NCBI GenBank assembly: GCA_036399695.1
Contig: DASWMP010000393.1
Coordinates: 1 to 30,464 of the forward strand
DNA: 30,464 bases
DNA from: DASVEE01 sp036399695
GTDB taxonomy: Bacteria; Acidobacteriota; Thermoanaerobaculia; Gp7-AA8
Direction of reading: 5' to 3'
Position 1 is the stretch's first letter, and each line of letters begins with the position of its first letter. Position numbers and translations under genes: made by a program. The notes beneath the pieces were generated by a model that saw only the letters and a list, made by a program, of their open reading frames with translations, had not been told where the DNA came from and searched no databases. Below are positions 24,591 to 30,464 of this stretch, piece after piece.

Positions 24591-27380
24591 TCAAGCAATC
24601 GCTTCGCGAGCCGTTTCCCGCAACCGGGACTCGAACTCCTCGGCCGGAAGGGGGTGGCTATAGAGGAAGCCCTGCATCTCGCCGCACTGCTCGCGCTGCA
24701 GGAAGGCGAGCTGCTCCTCCGTCTCCACCCCTTCGGCGACGACGCGCAGATTCAGCGCGCGGGCCATCGAGATCACGGCCGTGATGATGGCGCTGTCGCT
24801 CGCGTCCGTGGTCAGGTTGCGCACGAAGTCCTGGTCGATCTTCACCGTATCGATCGGGAAGCGCTTGAGGTAGCTGAGCGAGGAGTAGCCGGTGCCGAAG
24901 TCGTCGATGGAGATGTGGATGCCCATCTCCTTGAGGCGCCTCAGGATCGTGAGCGACAGCTCGGCGTTCTGCATCGCCGTCGTCTCCGTGATCTCGAGAT
25001 CGAGCAGGTGCGGCGGGTAGCCGGTATCGGCGAGCACCTGCTCGACCATCGTGGCCAGGTCGCGCTGCTGGAACTGCCGCGCCGAGAGGTTCACGGCGAT
25101 GCGCAGCCACGGATGCCCGGCGTCGTGCCAGCGCTTCATCTGCCGGCAGGCGGTGCGCAGCACCCATTCGCCGAGAGGGATGATGAGCTGGCAGCTCTCG
25201 GCCACGGAGATGAACTCCCCCGGCTCGAGCAGGCCGTGCTTCGGATGGTTCCAGCGGACGAGCGCCTCGGCACCGACGAGCCGGCCGCTGGCGATCTCCA
25301 TCATCGGCTGGTAATGGATGACGAACTCCTCCCGCTGGAGCGCGTGATGGAGACTGCGCTCGATCGCCAGCCGCCCGTCGACGCGGTCGAGCGACTCCGG
25401 CACCACGGCGAAGTGATACTGATTCCGCCCCAGCTCCTTGGCCCGGTACATGGCACGGTCGGCGTTCTTGAGCAGGGTCTCGGCGTCGCCGCCGTCCTCC
25501 GGGAACATGGCGATGCCGATGGAGGTGGAGACGAACAGCTCGTGCTCGTCGACGAAGACCGGATGGCGCACCGCGTCCAGGACCTTCTGCGCGGCGGTGG
25601 CCGCACCACGCCGATCGCTGACGTCCGACAGGAGGATGGTGAACTCGTCGCCGCCCATGCGGGCCACCGTGTCGCCGGCGCGGACGCAGTGCACCAAGCG
25701 CGCGCCGATGGCCTGCAACAGCCGGTCGCCGGCGGTGTGTCCGAGGGTATCGTTCACGAGCTTGAACTGATCGAGGTCGAGGAACATCACGGCCACACCC
25801 TTGCCGCTGCGCCGCGCGTGCGCCAGGGCAACGGTGATCCGGTCGCGGAACAGCAGGCGGTTCGGCAGCGCGGTGAGCACGTCGTGATACGCCTGGTGCT
25901 GGGCGTTCTCGAACAGCTCGCGATAGCGCTCCTCGCTCTGCCGCAGCTCCGCTTCGGCGCGCCGCCGCACCGTGACGTCCTGAGCCGTGACGATGCGCAT
26001 CCGCCGTTCGGGCGACAGCAGCTCGAACGACGTCACCTCCACTTCGATGAGCGTGCCGTCCTTCTTGAGGTGGCGGAAGAGCGCCGGCCCGCTGCGCGGC
26101 TCGAGGCGCGGCAGCAGGTCGATGACCACCTGCACGTCTTCCTCGGGGCGGATGTCCGTGATCTTCATCGCCAGGAACTCGGCGCGCGAGTAACCGTAGT
26201 GCCGCACCGCCGCGTCGTTGACGGCGACGAAGCGCAGCGTCTCGTAGTCGTAGACCCACATCGGCAGCGGGTTCGTCTCGAAGAGCATCCGGTAGCGGTG
26301 CTCGCTGTCGCGAATGGCCTCCTCGGCGCGCTTCCGTTCCGTGTAGTCGCTGCCGACGTAGACGACGCCGACCGGCAGGCCTTCGTGATTGCGGACGAGC
26401 GACGAAGAGGCCAGCACGTCGACGCGCGTGCCGTCGCCGCCGCGCCAGACCATGTTCTGCTCGAACACCCCCATGCTGTTGAGGAGCTGGCCGGTGGTCA
26501 TGTTCTCGTCCGGCTGGAGGATCTTGCGCATGTGGACGCCGGTGAGCTGCTGCGCCGAATAGCCGAGGAGCTGGCAGGCGGCGCGGTTGAGCACGCGGAT
26601 GCGCCCTTCCATGTCGACGACGATGACCGCCCCCTTCATCGTCTCCAGGATCTGGCTGGCGGCGTATTCGGGAGTGATGTCGATCAGCTCGAAGCGCCAG
26701 ACGGCCGTCGCCGCGACGATGGTGAACGCGACCATTGTCACATAGCCGATCGGGTAGATGTCGATGCCGATGGCCGGCAGGCAGTCGAGAAAGCTGATCG
26801 AGCCGAGGCAGAATGCGAGGAGCAAGGTCCCGGCGCGCTCTTTCGCCTTCCCCTGCGAGGTCTGGTAGCTGCGCCAGAAGAGGGCGATGCCGGTGCCGAG
26901 GATGGCCGCGTAGAGGAGGACCGCGATCCAGCCGAAGCCGCTGCCGGAGGGGTAGTAACCCCAGGCGTACGTCCGGACGGCCGGGACGACGAGCGACGTG
27001 GTGGCACTGACGAGTCCCGTGAGCGCGCAGACGAGCCAGGCCGAAGCGACGAGGCCGACGACGCGATGCTGCCGTCCGGCGTATTCGACGGCGAAGTGGA
27101 GCACCGCAGCCGGAATCAGCGACGCTGCCAGCGAGCCGATCCTCCCCCACGCCAGCGCCACCTCGGCGAACTGGGCGGCGTACATGAACGCAAAGCTCCC
27201 GAGCCACCCCGTTGCCGTGAGCGTAATGGCGAAAAACAGGATGCTCGCCACCGACGCGCGTCCTCGGAACAGCACCGCGATCCCGAACACCAGGATGGCG
27301 ACAGCCGTCAGGCCGGTGGCAATGGCCAGCGCGTTGGAGGCGTAGTTCTGCGTCGCGAGGAGAAGACCTATATCGGGCAA
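24591..27380 (-). CDS. Seven-TM-PAS-PAS-GGDEF-EAL membrane c-di-GMP turnover protein
   Basis: This is a 929-residue protein from TTG 27380 (GGCGG seven bases upstream). The longest frame starts at 27551 inside a palindromic repeat and is unlikely. About seven hydrophobic helices (14-233) resemble the histidine-kinase N-terminal 7TM sensor. Two PAS domains follow (about 243-350 and 361-473: VVDMEGRIRVLNRAA, WVYDYETLRFVAVN). GGDEF is intact (576-580, RMGGDEF) and has the inhibitory RxxD site (RAGD, 567-570). EAL is intact (705-707), with DDFGTGYSSL and KIDQDFV. It likely both makes and breaks c-di-GMP in response to a membrane or intracellular signal. It lies upstream of a receiver gene (24054-24527). 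Confidence 0.92.
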   Translation of the reverse strand: MPDIGLLLATQNYASNALAIATGLTAVAILVFGIAVLFRGRASVASILFFAITLTATGWLGSFAFMYAAQFAEVALAWGRIGSLAASLIPAAVLHFAVEYAGRQHRVVGLVASAWLVCALTGLVSATTSLVVPAVRTYAWGYYPSGSGFGWIAVLLYAAILGTGIALFWRSYQTSQGKAKERAGTLLLAFCLGSISFLDCLPAIGIDIYPIGYVTMVAFTIVAATAVWRFELIDITPEYAASQILETMKGAVIVVDMEGRIRVLNRAACQLLGYSAQQLTGVHMRKILQPDENMTTGQLLNSMGVFEQNMVWRGGDGTRVDVLASSSLVRNHEGLPVGVVYVGSDYTERKRAEEAIRDSEHRYRMLFETNPLPMWVYDYETLRFVAVNDAAVRHYGYSRAEFLAMKITDIRPEEDVQVVIDLLPRLEPRSGPALFRHLKKDGTLIEVEVTSFELLSPERRMRIVTAQDVTVRRRAEAELRQSEERYRELFENAQHQAYHDVLTALPNRLLFRDRITVALAHARRSGKGVAVMFLDLDQFKLVNDTLGHTAGDRLLQAIGARLVHCVRAGDTVARMGGDEFTILLSDVSDRRGAATAAQKVLDAVRHPVFVDEHELFVSTSIGIAMFPEDGGDAETLLKNADRAMYRAKELGRNQYHFAVVPESLDRVDGRLAIERSLHHALQREEFVIHYQPMMEIASGRLVGAEALVRWNHPKHGLLEPGEFISVAESCQLIIPLGEWVLRTACRQMKRWHDAGHPWLRIAVNLSARQFQQRDLATMVEQVLADTGYPPHLLDLEITETTAMQNAELSLTILRRLKEMGIHISIDDFGTGYSSLSYLKRFPIDTVKIDQDFVRNLTTDASDSAIITAVISMARALNLRVVAEGVETEEQLAFLQREQCGEMQGFLYSHPLPAEEFESRLRETAREAIA

Positions 27381-27499
27381 ATCAGAACCGCCGGACCGGA
27401 CCCAAGCATAGTAGCGCGGCTCAACGGTTATTGTGCGGGAACTCACACCGCACAGCGGCGTTACCGATTCGCGACAGCGGGCGGGCGCCTTCCTCCGCG

Positions 27500-27612
27500 T
27501 GGAGGACGGACAATCTTGTCCGTCACGCGAACTCGCGCGCACACGCTGCACCTCTGCACACGCTGTCGTCGCGCCATTCCTCGCGTGACGGACAAGATTG
27601 TCCGTCCTCCAC
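27500..27612. repeat. Nested palindrome (GGACGGACAA family, copy 2)
   Basis: Arms at 27500-27530 and 27581-27612 are near-identical reverse complements (GTGGAGGACGGACAATCTTG and so on), enclosing about 50 unrelated bases. It shares its 30-base arm with the 22043-22215 element. It lies in the gap between the divergent 7TM GGDEF-EAL gene and the small acidic protein gene. Confidence 0.85.
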
Positions 27613-27660
27613 TACTCTTCGCTGGCAGCCCCCATGCAGTTTGGACCAGCGGAGGTACAG

Positions 27661-27972
27661 ATGCCCAAAGACACTCGGGAGCCGCAGAGTTACGGGAGCG
27701 AAGCCGACTGGGTCACCGGCAAGACGGGTCAGGAGGTCAATGACCAGGACAGCACGCCGGCACCGGAGCATCGCGAGTTCTACGACGAGCGCCGCGAGCA
27801 GGAGTACAGCGCCGACGACCAGGGAGGCAAAATCTCCGACGTGCAGCTCGCGGAGAGCGCCGCCCAGCCGACCGGTGCCGCCTCCGGCGAGATCGATCCC
27901 TCCACCAAGGTCTCAGCCGAGGAGAGCGGCGCCAAACGGGACTCGTTCTTCAAGAAGCGCGATTACGAGTAG
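27661..27972 (+). CDS. Small acidic, disordered protein, unknown function
   Basis: This is a 103-residue protein from ATG 27661, with GGAGG five bases upstream. The composition is rich in Glu, Asp, Ser, Gln, Lys and Gly and nearly free of hydrophobics, with no cysteine, so it is probably unfolded. It has a charged, Lys-rich end (AKRDSFFKKRDYE). The composition resembles small stress-type hydrophilic proteins, but no specific family was recognised. Confidence 0.72.
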   Translation: MPKDTREPQSYGSEADWVTGKTGQEVNDQDSTPAPEHREFYDERREQEYSADDQGGKISDVQLAESAAQPTGAASGEIDPSTKVSAEESGAKRDSFFKKRDYE

Positions 27973-28010
27973 CGCGGGAAAACGATGGGAGCAAAGGGCG
28001 CTCCGCGCCC

Positions 28011-29132
28011 TCACCACCCCCGCGCCGGCTTCCACTGATCCACCACCTCTCCCCCATCCACCACGTGGTACGTGTCGTACATCGCGGAGGTGAGGCAGGA
28101 GTGGTTCGGGATGATGCGCAGCCGTGTGCCGACCGGCACCGCCAACTCCGTCGAGATCTTCCCGTGCTCCTGCGAGAGCGCGATCAGCTTCATCGGCAGA
28201 GGGCGCAGGTCCGTATCGCACACCAGGCCGTAGCCGGCCTGCGGATCGAGATGCGCGGGGCTCAGGTCCTTCGACAGCGCCAGCGCGCCGGCGTCGCAGA
28301 TCAGGGCGTTACGTTCGGGGTATGAGCCGACGACGGTCGTCAGCACCGACACCGCCACGTCGTTCAGCGTGCAGGAACCGACTGTGGCCTGGAAGGCATC
28401 GTAGAAGACGTAGTTGCCGGGACGCACTTCGTCGCAGTCGGTGAAGCTCTCGACGATCGAGCAGGTGGGCGTCGAGCCGATGCTGCGCGTCACCTCCAGA
28501 CCGTCGAGCAGCGCCCGGAAGCGCGTCAGCGCCGACGTCTCCTGCGCCGCGATGCGTTCGACCTCCTCGGTCGACTGCGCGTCATACGAATGGCCGGCAT
28601 GCGTCAGCAGCCCCTGAAAGTGCATCCCCTCGGAGCGCGACATCCGCAGCGCCAGGCGGACGCTGTCCGGGTTCTCCGGATCGACGCCCGCACGGTGATA
28701 GCCGCAGTCGATCTTCAGGAAGACGTCGAAGACGTAGCCGAACTCCTCGATCGCCCGGAAGGCCGCCTCGCTGTCGATCAGCAGGTTCAGCCGATCGATC
28801 CGCTGCGCTAGGGCCGCCGCGCGCGCCAGCTTCTCCGGCGCGATCGGCACACCGTACGTGATGTCCCGGAACCCGCCGTCCGCGAACCATTCCGCCTCCG
28901 CGAGCGTGGAGACGGTGATCGGCCCCACCGCTCCCCCATGCTGCATCCGCCCGATCTCCACCACCTTGTGCGTCTTCACGTGCGGCCGGAACGCGACGCC
29001 CGAGAGCAGGGCTTTGTCGCGCATGCGGTCGCAATTGCGCTGCACCGTGGGACGGTGCACTAAAAACGCAGGGGTACTCAGGGATTGAGAATTGAGGATT
29101 GAGGATTGAGAATGACTCAGCGCGATGCTCAT
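28011..29132 (-). CDS. D-threonine aldolase / D-serine dehydratase family PLP enzyme
   Basis: This is a fold-type III (alanine-racemase-like) enzyme of 373 residues from ATG 29132. Its first ~18 residues are encoded by an inverted repeat, so the true start may be different, e.g. GTG at VHRPTVQ. The PLP lysine is Lys53 in RPHVKTHK. A metal site near the C-terminus reads NHSC (His344, Cys346). In characterised relatives the metal site is His-x-Asp in D-threonine aldolase and His-x-Cys in eukaryotic D-serine dehydratase, so a dehydratase-like role is suggested. It would cleave or deaminate D-hydroxy amino acids in the cytoplasm. Divergent to dinB. Confidence 0.85.
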   Translation of the reverse strand: MSIALSHSQSSILNSQSLSTPAFLVHRPTVQRNCDRMRDKALLSGVAFRPHVKTHKVVEIGRMQHGGAVGPITVSTLAEAEWFADGGFRDITYGVPIAPEKLARAAALAQRIDRLNLLIDSEAAFRAIEEFGYVFDVFLKIDCGYHRAGVDPENPDSVRLALRMSRSEGMHFQGLLTHAGHSYDAQSTEEVERIAAQETSALTRFRALLDGLEVTRSIGSTPTCSIVESFTDCDEVRPGNYVFYDAFQATVGSCTLNDVAVSVLTTVVGSYPERNALICDAGALALSKDLSPAHLDPQAGYGLVCDTDLRPLPMKLIALSQEHGKISTELAVPVGTRLRIIPNHSCLTSAMYDTYHVVDGGEVVDQWKPARGW

Positions 29133-29170
29133 CCCGTCATTCTCAATCCTCAATCCTCAATCCTCAATCC
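29082..29170. repeat. 35-bp inverted repeat between divergent PLP-enzyme and dinB genes
   Basis: Arms at 29082-29116 and 29136-29170 match as reverse complements at 34 of 35 positions. They are made of 7-base GGATTGA-type tandem units and flank a 19-base loop. The element covers the start regions of both genes. Potential start codons ATG 29112 (plus) and ATG 29132 (minus) lie in it. Confidence 0.85.
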
Positions 29171-29177
29171 GAACATC

Positions 29178-30260
29178 GTGAGAAAGATCCTCCACATCGA
29201 CATGGACGCCTTCTACGCGTCGGTCGAACAGCGCGACGACCCGTCGCTCAAGGGCCGTCCCGTGATCGTCGGCTGGCCGGGCGAGCGGAGCGTGGTCTGC
29301 GCGGCGTCGTACGAGGCGCGCAAGTTCGGCGTGCACTCGGCGATGCCGGCGTCGCGCGCGAAGCGGCTCTGCCCCGAGGGGGTGTTCGTGGCGCCGGACT
29401 TTGAGCGGTACCGGATCGTGTCGCGGCAAATCCGCGTCATCTTCGAGCGCCACACGCCGCTGGTCGAGCCGCTGTCACTCGACGAGGCCTACCTCGACGT
29501 CACCCAGGAGCTGACCGGTATCCCCACGGCCACCGAGACAGCCGAGGCCATCCGGCGGGAGATCAAGGAAGAGACGCACCTCACCGCTTCGGCCGGCGTC
29601 GCCCCGAACAAGTTCCTGGCGAAGATCGCGTCCGACTGGCGCAAACCGGACGGCTGCTTCGTCATCCGTCCGCACCAGGTCGAGCGTTTCCTCGTCGGCC
29701 TCCCGGTGCGGAAGATTCCGGGCGTCGGCAAAGCGACCGAAGGGGTGCTGCACGAGATGGGCATCCAGACCGTCGGCGACCTGCACACCTGGTCACAGCC
29801 CGACCTCATCGCCCGCTTCGGCCGCTGGGGCACCCGCCTCTGGGAGCTGGCCCGCGGCATCGACGAGAGCCCGGTGGTGCCGTCGCGCCCGCGCAAATCG
29901 TGGTCGAGCGAGAACACCTTCGCGAAGGACATCACCCGCCAAGAGGTCGAAGACTATCTCCGCCGCGCCTCCGGCGACCTCTGGGAAGACATGGCCAAGA
30001 AAGCGATGCGCGGCCGGACCGTGACCGTCAAGCTCCGCACCCCCGACTTTCGCACGGCCACGCGGCGCATCACCCCGCCCGAGCTGCCCAACAGCGCGGA
30101 GGAGCTGGCGCGGATTGCCATCTCCCTGCTCGACCGCTTCGAGTTCCCGCCGGAGTCGCGCTTTCGCCTGGCGGGCGTAGGGCTCTCCAACTTCATCGGT
30201 GGTGAAGAGGACGAGCCCACGGATGAAGACACGGAGCAGCCGCTGCTGTTTGCCGAGTAA
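29178..30260 (+). CDS. dinB: DNA polymerase IV (Y-family translesion polymerase)
   Basis: This is a 360-residue protein from GTG 29178, chosen because it begins at the first family strand (RKILHIDMDAFYASVEQ); longer starts lie in a repeat. Catalytic carboxylates are Asp8, plus Asp102 and Glu103 in SLDEAYLDV, with Phe12/Tyr13 at the sugar-discriminating place. Helix-hairpin-helix-like GVGKATEG follows at about 180-187, then a little-finger domain. The C-terminus ends in QPLLF (354-358), a sliding-clamp-binding motif. Length is normal for DinB. It copies past damaged bases with low fidelity and no proofreading. No LexA box was seen upstream, where the repeat lies. Confidence 0.94.
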   Translation: MRKILHIDMDAFYASVEQRDDPSLKGRPVIVGWPGERSVVCAASYEARKFGVHSAMPASRAKRLCPEGVFVAPDFERYRIVSRQIRVIFERHTPLVEPLSLDEAYLDVTQELTGIPTATETAEAIRREIKEETHLTASAGVAPNKFLAKIASDWRKPDGCFVIRPHQVERFLVGLPVRKIPGVGKATEGVLHEMGIQTVGDLHTWSQPDLIARFGRWGTRLWELARGIDESPVVPSRPRKSWSSENTFAKDITRQEVEDYLRRASGDLWEDMAKKAMRGRTVTVKLRTPDFRTATRRITPPELPNSAEELARIAISLLDRFEFPPESRFRLAGVGLSNFIGGEEDEPTDEDTEQPLLFAE

Positions 30261-30340
30261 CAATCTCGGATCGGCTGGCCCACAAGCTTGCACATCAGGC
30301 TCAGGAGCAGCCGCCATTCCTTGAGAGCAGCTGACGCGCA

Positions 30341-30451
30341 GTTTGGAGTGCGGCAGCGACGCCTCATCAGCTGCCGCTTTCCCATAGCCGCAGCGGCGAG
30401 CTGCGGCCCACGCGGTGCACCGAACAGGGGGCGGAAGCTCGACGCTTCCGC
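30341..30451. repeat. Run of three hairpins downstream of dinB, related to the TTGGAGTG family
   Basis: Perfect short stems lie at 30350-30377 (GCGGCAGC / GCTGCCGC), 30387-30407 (GCCGCAG / CTGCGGC) and 30431-30451 (GCGGAAGC / GCTTCCGC, five-base loop). The first follows TTTGGAGTG, like the element at 5081-5163. The block runs to the window edge, so its right border is unknown. The 204 bases after dinB contain no convincing gene. Confidence 0.6.
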
Positions 30452-30464
30452 TATCGGAAAGCGG

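Noticed and set aside
22043..27612. Palindromic repeats as insertion-sequence ends
   Set aside because: The genes between (rsgA, receivers, GGDEF-EAL) are ordinary chromosomal genes and no transposase is present, so a composite transposon is not supported.
24366..27743. 1125-residue plus-strand open frame
   Set aside because: Antisense shadow of the 7TM-PAS-GGDEF-EAL gene; His/Arg/Glu-rich, no motif.
29082..29170. GGATTGA units as a CRISPR array
   Set aside because: Units are seven bases, contiguous and inverted, with no spacers and no cas genes.

Overview
The window is GC-rich and densely coded, with GTG and TTG starts, and carries many multi-domain signalling proteins. The gene mix suggests a free-living Gram-negative bacterium with a high-GC genome: single-domain receivers, PAS-GGDEF-EAL proteins, PilZ, alanine-rich coiled-coil envelope proteins, RsgA and Pol IV. 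Acidobacteriota or a deltaproteobacterial-type lineage would fit. That placement is an inference from style only, because no taxonomic marker is present.

Layout. 1-1610: the end of an AhpD-like peroxidase, a BON-domain protein and a small HNH nuclease. 1690-2701: tRNA-Arg(CCG), then a SAM methyltransferase. 2714-5041: a GH13 alpha-glucan enzyme. 5169-11818: a minus-strand cluster of three envelope or scaffold genes. These are a secreted coiled-coil/TPR protein, a 1294-residue membrane coiled-coil protein with three receiver-type domains and two eight-cysteine modules, and a tail-anchored Pro/Ala-rich protein. 12114-14390: a protein with a cryptic class III nucleotide-cyclase homology domain. 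14447-15853: an operon of a single-domain response regulator and an HTH-PilZ protein. 15911-16911: a divergent, apparently leaderless pair. 16992-19537: a translationally coupled alpha/beta hydrolase and a TPR/MAP3K-TRAF-binding-like plus trypsin-like protease, the best candidate for an undescribed system. 19607-27380: two large PAS-GGDEF-EAL proteins, RsgA and two convergent receivers. 27661-30260: a small acidic protein, a D-threonine-aldolase-family PLP enzyme and DNA polymerase IV.

The coherent theme is signalling: c-di-GMP turnover (two GGDEF-EAL), c-di-GMP reading (PilZ), three free receivers, a multi-receiver scaffold and a cyclase-like domain. Almost every larger intergenic gap holds an imperfect inverted repeat. 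At least three sequence families recur inside the window. In several places these repeats supply the start or stop codons of the flanking genes. No transposase, CRISPR array, rRNA or phage gene was seen.
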